A DNA stretch of 5,025 bases from Alphaproteobacteria bacterium (GCA_003693905.1 RFLL01000419.1:1-5025), one strand, 5' to 3'. Counted from the first letter of the stretch, positions 1 through 5,025 are shown. Translations and numbers: made by a program. Notes: generated from the letters alone by a model not told the origin.

Positions 1-553
1 GCATCCTGGGGTGGAAAATGATCTTCTTGGTGTGGTCGGTCTCGTCGACGATGACTCCGGCGCGGCCGACCTCGGAGCCGGTGCCGGCCGTCGTCGGCAC
101 CGCGATGATGGGCGGGATGCCCTCGGCGTTGGCCGCCTTCCAGTTGTCGCCGCGATCTTCGAAATCCCACATCGGGCGCGTCTGCGCGGTCATGAAGGCG
201 ATAACCTTGCCGGCATCGAGGGCGCTGCCGCCGCCGAAGACGATGACGCCGTCGTGGTTGCCGGCACGGTAGGCGGCCAGACCGTCCTCGACGTTGCGGG
301 CGACCGGGTTCGGCTTGATGTCGCAGAACAGACCGGTAGGCAGGCCCGCAGCCTCGTTGGCGGCAATCGCCTCGCGCACCATCGGCAGCTTGGCCAGGCC
401 CGGGTCGGTGATGAGCAGCGGCCGCGTCATGGCGAGGCTACGACACGCATTGGGCAGCTCCTTGATGCGGCCCGGGCCGAAGCGGATCTGGGTGGGGAAG
501 GTCCAGTTGCCGGTCAGGGTGGCGGGATCGATGGACATGGCGGTGGGGGACAT
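1..553 (-). CDS. Iron-containing alcohol dehydrogenase, N-terminal part (cut by left window edge)
   Basis: The first 184 residues of a group III, metal-dependent alcohol dehydrogenase are visible; the rest lies beyond the left edge. This cytoplasmic family interconverts alcohols and aldehydes or ketones with NAD(P). The family-defining dinucleotide-binding motif GGGSALDAGK is at residues 107-116, and PTTAGTGSEV, also typical, at 153-162. An N-terminal segment of the 'F(G)PGRI.EL' type is at about residues 25-33, followed by a beta strand ending in LITDPG (about 47-52). The Asp and His metal ligands of this family lie further on and cannot be checked here. I chose the ATG at 553 because GAGGGAG (571-565) precedes it by 11 nt. 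The next ATG, at 538, has no such site. The gene follows the aldehyde dehydrogenase by 62 bp on the same strand with no terminator-like hairpin, so cotranscription is likely. Inference: it makes the aldehyde that its neighbour oxidises. The substrate is unknown. Confidence 0.93.
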   Translation of the reverse strand, partial: MSPTAMSIDPATLTGNWTFPTQIRFGPGRIKELPNACRSLAMTRPLLITDPGLAKLPMVREAIAANEAAGLPTGLFCDIKPNPVARNVEDGLAAYRAGNHDGVIVFGGGSALDAGKVIAFMTAQTRPMWDFEDRGDNWKAANAEGIPPIIAVPTTAGTGSEVGRAGVIVDETDHTKKIIFHPRM

Positions 554-615
554 GGCGTGGTGCGCTCCCTCGTATTATGACGTGATCCGGAGTGTGGACT
601 GGCAACCCGACGGCG

Positions 616-2007
616 CTAGATCGCCGTGCGCAGATGGAACGATTTGGGCCGGGTGAGCTGTTCGTACCCGACCCGGCTCAAGGTGCAGCCGCGGCCCGAA
701 TTCTTGACCCCGGTCCAGGCCAGCGCCGGGTCCAGGTAGTCGCAGCGGTTCATGAACCAGGTTCCGGTCTCGACCTGTTCGCCGATGGCCAGGGCCGCCG
801 CTTCGTCGTTGGTCCACACCGAGGCGGTGAGGCCATATTCGCTGTCGTTCATCAGTTGGATCGCCTCCTCGTCGGAGACCACCTTCATGATGCCGACGAC
901 GGGGCCGAAGGTCTCCTCGGTCATCACCCGCATCGAATGGTCGACGTCGACCACGACCTGCGGCGCGAGATAGGGCGTTCCTTCCTTGTCGGCCGGAAAA
1001 TCGGCCGGGTCGATGAACGCGCGGGCACCGGCGGCAACCGCCTCGTGCACCTGACCGCGCACGAACTCGGCGGCGCTGGCGCGCACCATCGGGCCCAGCG
1101 TGGTCGTCCGTTCGAGCGGATTGCCGAGCACGTAGCGACGCACCAGTTCGACCGTGCCGGCGACGAAATCGTCATAGACGTCGGCGTGGACGTAGACCCG
1201 CTCGATACCACAGCACGACTGCCCGGAGTTGAAGAACGCCCCGTCGACGATGTTTTCGACGGCATGCGACAGGGTGACATCGGCACGGACATAGGCCGGA
1301 TCCTTGCCACCCAGCTCCAGCCCGGTGGCGATGAAGCGATCGGCGGCGGCTTTCTGGACCGCATGGCCGCCGGGGACCGAACCGGTAAAGGCGACGAAGT
1401 CGATGCCTTCGTGGGCGATCAGCCGGTTGGCCGCGGCGTGGCTCAGATGCAGGTACTGGAAGACCCCTTCGGGCAGACCGGCCTCGGCGAACGCCTCGGC
1501 AAAGCGCTCCGCACACAACGGCGTCTGGTGCGAATGCTTCAGGATCACCGCATTGCCCGCGGCCAGCGCCGGGATGATCGAGTTGACGGCGGTCAGGTAA
1601 GGATAGTTCCACGGCGCCACGACGAAGACGACGCCGAGCGGCTCGCGCCGGATGAACCGGGTGAAGCCGGGCCGCGGTTCGGGCACCACGTCGCGCAAGG
1701 CCTCCGGTGCGATGGCGATCATGTAGCGGGCCCGTTCCTCGAACCCGCCGACCTCGCCGGGGCTCTGGGCGATCGGCCGGCCCATCTGCCAGGTGATTTC
1801 CTCGGCGATGGCTTCGCGCCGGGCGACGAAGGCATCGACGGCCCGGGTCAGCAGCGCCAGACGTTCGTCGAGCGGCGTGCGGCGCCAGGCCGCCTGAGCG
1901 CGCCGGGCGCGGGTGAGCGCGGTTTCAATTTCTTCCCCGGTGGCCAGCGGCCGCTCGACATAGACACGGCCGTCGACCGGTGAAATGCACTTCAGCGTGT
2001 CAGCCAA
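616..2007 (-). CDS. Aldehyde dehydrogenase family protein (NAD(P)-dependent), TTG start
   Basis: A complete class I/II-type aldehyde dehydrogenase of 463 residues, slightly shorter than the usual 480-500. It oxidises an aldehyde to the carboxylic acid in the cytoplasm. All key positions are present (numbered from the chosen start): oxyanion-hole Asn134 in APWNYPY, Lys157 in ILKH, catalytic base Glu231 in LELGGK, nucleophile Cys265 in FNSGQSC, and Glu365 in EETFGPV, which contacts the cofactor. The C-terminal GVKNSGRG segment is also typical. The position that usually carries the ribose-binding Glu (K-x-x-E-Q-T-P) is His160 here, which suggests use of NADP or relaxed cofactor choice. Start: TTG at 2007 has GGAGG at 2019-2015, 7 nt upstream. 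An in-frame TTG at 2013 would sit directly against that site and give 465 residues. It lies between a PuuA/GlnA4-like ligase and an iron-containing alcohol dehydrogenase, so the likely substrate is a gamma-glutamyl-amino-aldehyde. That is inference from context. Confidence 0.95.
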   Translation of the reverse strand: MADTLKCISPVDGRVYVERPLATGEEIETALTRARRAQAAWRRTPLDERLALLTRAVDAFVARREAIAEEITWQMGRPIAQSPGEVGGFEERARYMIAIAPEALRDVVPEPRPGFTRFIRREPLGVVFVVAPWNYPYLTAVNSIIPALAAGNAVILKHSHQTPLCAERFAEAFAEAGLPEGVFQYLHLSHAAANRLIAHEGIDFVAFTGSVPGGHAVQKAAADRFIATGLELGGKDPAYVRADVTLSHAVENIVDGAFFNSGQSCCGIERVYVHADVYDDFVAGTVELVRRYVLGNPLERTTTLGPMVRASAAEFVRGQVHEAVAAGARAFIDPADFPADKEGTPYLAPQVVVDVDHSMRVMTEETFGPVVGIMKVVSDEEAIQLMNDSEYGLTASVWTNDEAAALAIGEQVETGTWFMNRCDYLDPALAWTGVKNSGRGCTLSRVGYEQLTRPKSFHLRTAI

Positions 2008-2014
2008 CGCCAAT

Positions 2015-2019
2015 CCTCC
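2015..2019 (-). promoter_or_regulatory. Ribosome binding site that decides the aldehyde dehydrogenase start
   Basis: On the minus strand GGAGG (part of GGGGAGGA, 2021-2014) is 7 nt upstream of TTG at 2007, a normal distance. The competing in-frame TTG at 2013 is one base from it and so is disfavoured. Confidence 0.65.
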
Positions 2020-2101
2020 CCTTTGCAGAACACATTGGCAGCACCGACCGCCACTGTTGCGAGGGTCGGGCGGATGTTCCGTCCGATTGCGCCGAGACGG
2101 T

Positions 2102-2119
2102 GGTTTTACCGCGAAAACC
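2102..2119. repeat. Perfect 6-bp inverted repeat in the synthetase/dehydrogenase gap
   Basis: GGTTTT-ACCGCG-AAAACC: perfect 6-bp arms around a 6-bp centre. It overlaps the CGAAAACCCGG word, so the same bases can pair in two mutually exclusive ways. Function unknown. Confidence 0.35.
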
Positions 2120-2164
2120 CGGGGATCTGTCCACGGGAATCTGTCGTGTCGCTGCCGGGTTTCG
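2112..2164. repeat. Inverted pair of CGAAA(A)CCCGG words in the synthetase/dehydrogenase gap
   Basis: CGAAAACCCGG (2112-2122) faces CCGGGTTTCG (2155-2164). The arms pair over 10 bp with a single bulged A and a loop of about 32 nt. Inside the loop sit two direct copies of GGGRATCTGTC (2121-2131 and 2135-2145, 10 of 11 bases the same). The pair could be two facing protein-binding sites or an mRNA stem-loop. There is no U-run, so it does not look like an intrinsic terminator. Confidence 0.4.
2115..2126. repeat. Shared 12-mer, copy upstream of the aldehyde dehydrogenase
   Basis: AAACCCGGGGAT on the plus strand, identical to 3686-3697. Here the flank reads CGAAAACCCGG (2112-2122), one A longer than the copy at 3684. 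It lies in the 183-bp gap between the synthetase and aldehyde dehydrogenase genes. Confidence 0.4.
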
Positions 2165-2190
2165 CTCTGATGTCCCGGGGCCGGAGTCGC

Positions 2191-3555
2191 TCAGGCCCGT
2201 TCGAAGCCGTGGATCACCTCCCAGTCGGTGACGCGGCGGTCGTATTCGCCCTGTTCCCAGTTGGCCAGGTGGACGTAGTGGTCGATCACCTCGTCGCCGA
2301 AGGCGGCGCGCAGGACCTTGGACCGGCGCAGGCCGTCGATGGCCTCGCGCAGGGTCTTGGCCACGTCAGGCACTCGTTTGGCCTCGTAGACGTTGCCTTC
2401 GTAGGGCGGGGCCAGCTCCAACTCGTTGTCGATGCCGTGCAGGCCGGCGGCGATCAGCGCTGCATAGGCCAGATACGGGTTGCAGTCGGCCCCGGCGATG
2501 CGGCACTCGACGCGGGTGCCGGCGCCATGGCCGACGATGCGGAACCCGGCAGTGCGGTTGTCGAGGCTCCAGGCCGCCTTGGTCGGCGCGAACGATCCGG
2601 CCTGAAAGCGCTTGTAGGAGTTGATGTAGGGGGCCAGGAAATAGGTCATGTCGCGGGCCAGCGCGATCATCCCGGCCAGAAAATGCTTGAACAGCGGTGA
2701 CATGCCATGGGCATCGGCGCCGTCGTGGAACAGCGGTGTGCTGGTCGCCGCCTCCCATAGCGAGGCGTGGATGTGGCAGCTGTTGCCCGCCAGTTCGAAG
2801 TAGGGCTTGGCCATGAAGGTGATCGCCTTGTCCTGAAGGAAGGCGATTTCCTTGGCGCCGTTCTTGTAGATGACGTGCCGGTCGGCCATGGTCAGCGCCT
2901 CGGCGTAGCGGAAGTTGATCTCTTCCTGGCCCGGTCCCCATTCGCCCTTGGACACCTCGACCGGGATGTCGGCGGCATCCATATGGTTGCGGATGGCGCG
3001 GATCAGGCTTTCTTCCTTGGTTGTCTGGAAGATGTGGTAGTCTTGGATGTACCAGCCAGCATGCTTCAGGTTCTTGTAGTCCTTCTCGCGCGCCGCGGCG
3101 TAGGATTCGTTGATTACGTAGAATTCCAGTTCCGAAGCCATCATCGCCGTCCAGCCGCGCTCGGCCAGGCGGGCAAGCTGCTTTTTCAGGATGCTGCGCG
3201 GCGCATGCGGCAGCAGCGCGCCGTCGTGGTCGCAGACATCGGCGAGGACCAGCGCCGTGCCTTCCAGCCACGGTGTGCGGCGCAGCGTCGCCAGATCGGG
3301 CTTGAGCACGAAATCGCCGTAGCCGAGATCCCATGATGCCAGCTTGAAGCCGGGAACCGGCTCCATTTCGATGTCGGCGGCCAGCAGGTAGTCGCAGGCA
3401 TGGGTTTCCTCGACCACGCTGTCGAGGAAGAAGTGTCCGGTGACGCGCTTGCCCATCAGGCGGCCCTGCATGTCCGGAAAGCAGACCAGAACGGTGTCGA
3501 TGAGACCGCGCCGGATTTCATCTTTCAGGGTATCGAGGTCGAGACTGCCTGCCAT
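2191..3555 (-). CDS. Glutamine synthetase family protein, PuuA/GlnA4-like gamma-glutamyl-amine ligase
   Basis: 454 residues, full length for the short GS-like ligases (PuuA, GlnA4, IpuC). These use ATP to join the gamma-carboxyl of glutamate to an amine. GS catalytic motifs are intact: Glu142 and Glu144 in SELEFYV, Glu205 and Glu212 around GPGQEEINF, His261 and His263 in NSCHIHASLW, NRTAGFRI at 333-340, and Glu350/Arg352 in RVECRIAGADCNPYL. The N-terminal beta-grasp part (about 1-110) carries PDMQGRLMGKR and PVPGFKLASWDLGYGDF, typical of PuuA-type proteins. The DGSS loop of ammonia-assimilating GlnA is replaced by DYLL near residue 55. The segment around Tyr390 does not match the GlnA adenylylation site. 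Both points argue against a role in ammonia assimilation. The ATG at 3555 has AGGA 5 nt upstream. It is the first gene of the leftward cluster. The amine substrate (ethanolamine-like, polyamine or alkylamine) cannot be read from the sequence. Confidence 0.94.
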   Translation of the reverse strand: MAGSLDLDTLKDEIRRGLIDTVLVCFPDMQGRLMGKRVTGHFFLDSVVEETHACDYLLAADIEMEPVPGFKLASWDLGYGDFVLKPDLATLRRTPWLEGTALVLADVCDHDGALLPHAPRSILKKQLARLAERGWTAMMASELEFYVINESYAAAREKDYKNLKHAGWYIQDYHIFQTTKEESLIRAIRNHMDAADIPVEVSKGEWGPGQEEINFRYAEALTMADRHVIYKNGAKEIAFLQDKAITFMAKPYFELAGNSCHIHASLWEAATSTPLFHDGADAHGMSPLFKHFLAGMIALARDMTYFLAPYINSYKRFQAGSFAPTKAAWSLDNRTAGFRIVGHGAGTRVECRIAGADCNPYLAYAALIAAGLHGIDNELELAPPYEGNVYEAKRVPDVAKTLREAIDGLRRSKVLRAAFGDEVIDHYVHLANWEQGEYDRRVTDWEVIHGFERA

Positions 3556-3652
3556 GGGGTTCCTCGTCGGTTGGTTCTGGTGATTCAGGATTGTGGTTCA
3601 GAAACGAATGCGATTGAGGGGCGAAAATGAACCTCTGTTTCAAATTCGCGCC

Positions 3653-3666
3653 GACTGTGAACAGTC
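3653..3666. promoter_or_regulatory. Perfect 6-bp inverted repeat, candidate operator upstream of the synthetase
   Basis: GACTGT-GA-ACAGTC has two perfect 6-bp arms with a 2-bp centre, about 100 bp upstream of the synthetase ATG at 3555. Size and position fit the binding site of a dimeric helix-turn-helix regulator. No regulator gene is in the window, so the cognate protein is unknown. Confidence 0.45.
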
Positions 3667-3685
3667 CGGATGAAAGACGTCACCG

Positions 3686-3697
3686 AAACCCGGGGAT
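3686..3697. repeat. Shared 12-mer, copy upstream of the synthetase
   Basis: AAACCCGGGGAT on the plus strand, 131 bp upstream of the synthetase start. It is identical to 2115-2126, which lies 108 bp upstream of the aldehyde dehydrogenase start in the same orientation relative to its gene. With the preceding CG it forms CGAAACCCGG (3684-3693). A shared regulatory site is possible. Confidence 0.4.
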
Positions 3698-3876
3698 ACT
3701 ACGGAGGGATGTCCCGCCAAGTAAAGCCGGATGGATCGCCCGTAAATTCGGCGCGCCGGGGAGCGATCCCTCCACGATCCGCGCTGGATCAATTCCTTGA
3801 ACGGTGAAGTTTCGATTCTTGTGCAAGCTCGGCCCGAAGAATGGGGCCCCGGGCGTGATCGGAAACGCCATAGGCG

Positions 3877-3892
3877 CGACTCGAAGGAGTCG
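3877..3892 (+). promoter_or_regulatory. Hairpin overlapping the only Shine-Dalgarno-like site of the TPR-SPOR gene
   Basis: CGACTC-GAAG-GAGTCG forms a perfect 6-bp stem with a 4-nt loop. AAGGAG (3884-3889) spans the loop and the 3' arm, so folding would partly mask it. The ATG at 3909 is 19 nt from AAGGAG, too far for standard initiation. Each arm also contains a GANTC site (3878-3882 and 3887-3891). Translational control, or a protein or methylation site, is possible. Confidence 0.4.
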
Positions 3893-3908
3893 TTTATCGT
3901 CACGCCCC

Positions 3909-5025
3909 ATGGGTTGGCGCCATTTCCTGATCCCGTTGCTGGCGGGACTTGCCCTGTGGTGGATGGCGGCCGGAACCGCGCGGGCCCAGAACGGCAACGG
4001 GAACGACGGGGACGTGGCCGCGTATCTGGCACGCGGACAGGCGTTGGCGAAAGCCGGCAAGCCGGATCAGGCGCTGCCATATTTTCTGCTGGCGCTGGAG
4101 TTGAGCGAGGCCCGCCACGGCGATGACGATCCCGCCGTACTGCCGGTTCTGATCGCACTTGCCGATCTTTATGCGGTGCAGGACCAGTACCGCGACGCCG
4201 AGCCGCTTTACGAACGGGCGCTGACGATCCAGGAGCGCGAGGCGACCCGGTTCCAGGCCGGTGCGGCGCGCACTCTGATTCAACTGGCCGCGATTTACGA
4301 GGCGACGGGACGACCGCAGGAGGCACGGCGCAGCTACGAACGGGTTCTGACGATGGCGGCACCGGTTCTCGGTGACGATCATGCCAGCATCGTTGCGGCG
4401 CGCGACGGGCTGGCCCGCCTGGTGCGGGTAGCGGGCGGACCGCCGCCGGCCCAGGCGCCGCCGCCGAGGCGGGTTGAAAAGCCGGCGCCGGAGAAGACGC
4501 CTGAAGTTCCGGCCCCGACACCTGAGCCGAAACCGGTTCCCGCGGCGGCTCCGAAAAAGCCGGTGCCGGGGGCTTACCAGATTCACCTCACCTCGATCCG
4601 CAACCCGGCCGATGCCGAGGCCGAATGGGCGCGGCTGAAGCGTCTCTACGGATCGCTGCTGGCCGATCTGTCCCTGGTCGTGGCCAGGGTCGACCTGGGG
4701 CCGCGGCGCGGGGTCTGGTACCGCATCAAGGGCGGCCCGCTTGCCCCCGAGGAAGCCCGGGGGCGCTGTGCCGCGTTCGCGGCGCGCGGCGTGTGGTGCC
4801 GCGTCGCCGGGCCGCCGCGGCCGCTCGATCTCAAGGAGGCCCGGCGCGTGCGCAAGGCCGTGCCCAAGGTGCGCGAAGCCGCCGTCTCCGGGCCCGGGTT
4901 CCGCATCCATCTGACCTCGATCCGCAACCCGGCCGATGCCGAGGCCGAATGGCGGCGGCTCAAACGTCTGTACGGGCGGTTGCTGGATGGACTTGAGCTT
5001 GCGGTCGAGCGTGCCGATCTGGGAC
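3909..5025 (+). CDS. Exported TPR protein with two tandem SPOR domains (cut by right window edge)
   Basis: 372 codons are visible and the frame is still open at the right edge. Order of parts: Sec signal peptide at 1-26 (Arg4/His5, hydrophobic 6-21, cleavage after T-A-R-A before Gln27); TPR-like helices at about 35-173, resembling kinesin-light-chain-type repeats (LADLYAVQDQYRDAEPLYERAL, split by me at 84-90 and 91-105, and the LAAIYEATGRPQEARRSYERVL unit at 126-147); Pro/Ala/Lys-rich linker 177-222; SPOR domain 1 at about 223-302 with the Cys287/Cys297 pair; basic linker 304-326; start of SPOR domain 2 at 331. SPOR domains bind peptidoglycan, often glycans stripped of stem peptides at division sites, so a periplasmic or envelope role is inferred. 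The ATG at 3909 is chosen because it starts an ideal signal peptide and no other start codon lies between it and AAGGAG at 3884-3889. That 19-nt spacing is unusually long. The gene is divergent from the metabolic cluster. Confidence 0.9.
   Translation, partial: MGWRHFLIPLLAGLALWWMAAGTARAQNGNGNDGDVAAYLARGQALAKAGKPDQALPYFLLALELSEARHGDDDPAVLPVLIALADLYAVQDQYRDAEPLYERALTIQEREATRFQAGAARTLIQLAAIYEATGRPQEARRSYERVLTMAAPVLGDDHASIVAARDGLARLVRVAGGPPPAQAPPPRRVEKPAPEKTPEVPAPTPEPKPVPAAAPKKPVPGAYQIHLTSIRNPADAEAEWARLKRLYGSLLADLSLVVARVDLGPRRGVWYRIKGGPLAPEEARGRCAAFAARGVWCRVAGPPRPLDLKEARRVRKAVPKVREAAVSGPGFRIHLTSIRNPADAEAEWRRLKRLYGRLLDGLELAVERADLG
4581..4651 (+). repeat. SPOR repeat block, copy 1 (inside the TPR-SPOR gene)
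   Basis: This encodes residues 225-248 of the TPR-SPOR protein, the first strand and helix of SPOR domain 1. It matches 4905-4975, exactly 324 bp (108 codons) downstream, at 63 of 71 positions. A 39-bp stretch (4590-4628) is identical to 4914-4952. At the protein level 23 of 24 residues agree; only Ala241 (Arg in copy 2) differs. Confidence 0.95.
4905..4975 (+). repeat. SPOR repeat block, copy 2 (inside the TPR-SPOR gene)
   Basis: Second copy of the block at 4581-4651, encoding residues 333-356. Six of the eight base differences are synonymous (Ile, His, three Leu and one Lys codon). The other two are in the one codon that changes Ala to Arg. After this block the two SPOR domains diverge clearly, though both keep a DLG motif about 14 residues further on. 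Confidence 0.95.

Larger units (their letters stand above)
3556..3908. other. Divergent intergenic region between the synthetase cluster and the TPR-SPOR gene
   Basis: 353 bp with no credible gene. It must hold the start signals for both directions. It contains an operator-like inverted repeat at 3653-3666, a 12-mer at 3686-3697 shared with the gap upstream of the aldehyde dehydrogenase, four GATC sites between 3734 and 3790, four GANTC sites (3582, 3814, 3878, 3887) and a hairpin at 3877-3892. I found no convincing sigma70 or sigma54 promoter on either strand. The nearest candidates have one poor element, so none is listed. Its base composition is somewhat less GC-rich than the flanking genes, as expected for a regulatory stretch. 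Confidence 0.8.

Noticed and set aside
11..580. A 189-codon plus-strand frame
   Set aside because: It is antisense to the iron-containing alcohol dehydrogenase, whose GGGS and GTGSEV motifs are clear. No recognisable domain.
573..605. Promoter-like TTGCCA and CATAAT on the minus strand before the alcohol dehydrogenase
   Set aside because: The spacer is about 20 bp, too long for a normal sigma70 promoter, and the gap fits simple cotranscription.
592..1983. A 463-codon open frame on the plus strand
   Set aside because: It lies wholly antisense to the aldehyde dehydrogenase, which has every catalytic motif. Its translation is Gly/Asp/Arg-rich with no domain I recognise. Such shadows are expected in GC-rich genes.
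2023..3336. Plus-strand frames of 225 and 189 codons (2023-2700, 2767-3336)
   Set aside because: Mostly antisense to the synthetase gene, with Val/Gly/Asp-rich shadow composition and no motif.
3709..3807. A 32-codon frame on the plus strand (ATG at 3709, TGA at 3805-3807)
   Set aside because: The GGAGGG before it touches the ATG, so it is not a usable ribosome site. The peptide has no recognisable features, and this length arises often by chance.
3797..3825. Promoter-like TTGAAC before the TPR-SPOR gene
   Set aside because: At a 17-bp spacing the -10 position reads TGTGCA, a poor match. Not strong enough to list.
3843..3850. GGGGCCCC palindrome
   Set aside because: A short G/C-only palindrome is common by chance in a GC-rich genome and has no supporting context.
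3900..4910. A 336-codon open frame on the minus strand, and another at 3640-4521
   Set aside because: They are antisense to the TPR-SPOR gene and read as Arg/Pro-rich low-complexity sequence. The plus-strand frame has a signal peptide, TPR-like helices and two SPOR domains.

Overview
The window looks like chromosomal DNA from a GC-rich alphaproteobacterium, probably Rhodospirillales-like. This rests on strong G/C preference at third codon positions, long antisense shadow frames, and a TPR plus SPOR envelope protein whose SPOR domains carry the Cys pair common in alphaproteobacterial versions. No marker gene fixes the taxon. I see no mobile element, RNA gene or CRISPR array.

Layout: a leftward (minus-strand) metabolic cluster covers positions 1 to 3555. 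In transcription order it holds a PuuA/GlnA4-type glutamine synthetase family gene (3555-2191), an aldehyde dehydrogenase (2007-616, TTG start) and the 5' part of an iron-containing alcohol dehydrogenase (553 to the left edge). A 183-bp gap rich in small repeats separates the first two genes, and a plain 62-bp gap separates the last two. A 353-bp divergent intergenic region (3556-3908) follows. A rightward gene then runs from 3909 off the right edge and encodes an exported protein: signal peptide, TPR-like helical repeats, Pro-rich linker and two tandem SPOR domains.

Working model for the cluster: a gamma-glutamyl-amide ligase, an alcohol dehydrogenase and an aldehyde dehydrogenase are the steps needed to degrade an amino alcohol (for example ethanolamine) while its amine is masked by glutamate: ligation, alcohol to aldehyde, aldehyde to acid. 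A gamma-glutamyl hydrolase would be needed afterwards and is not in the window. Polyamine degradation of the Puu type is the main alternative. The divergent TPR-SPOR gene is an envelope (peptidoglycan-associated) protein with no obvious metabolic link to the cluster.

The less ordinary signals are the tandem SPOR domains with an almost identical 24-residue block, a word (CGAAACCCGG and its 12-bp extension) repeated upstream of both the synthetase and the aldehyde dehydrogenase, a perfect operator-like inverted repeat upstream of the synthetase, and a hairpin that overlaps the only Shine-Dalgarno-like sequence of the TPR-SPOR gene.
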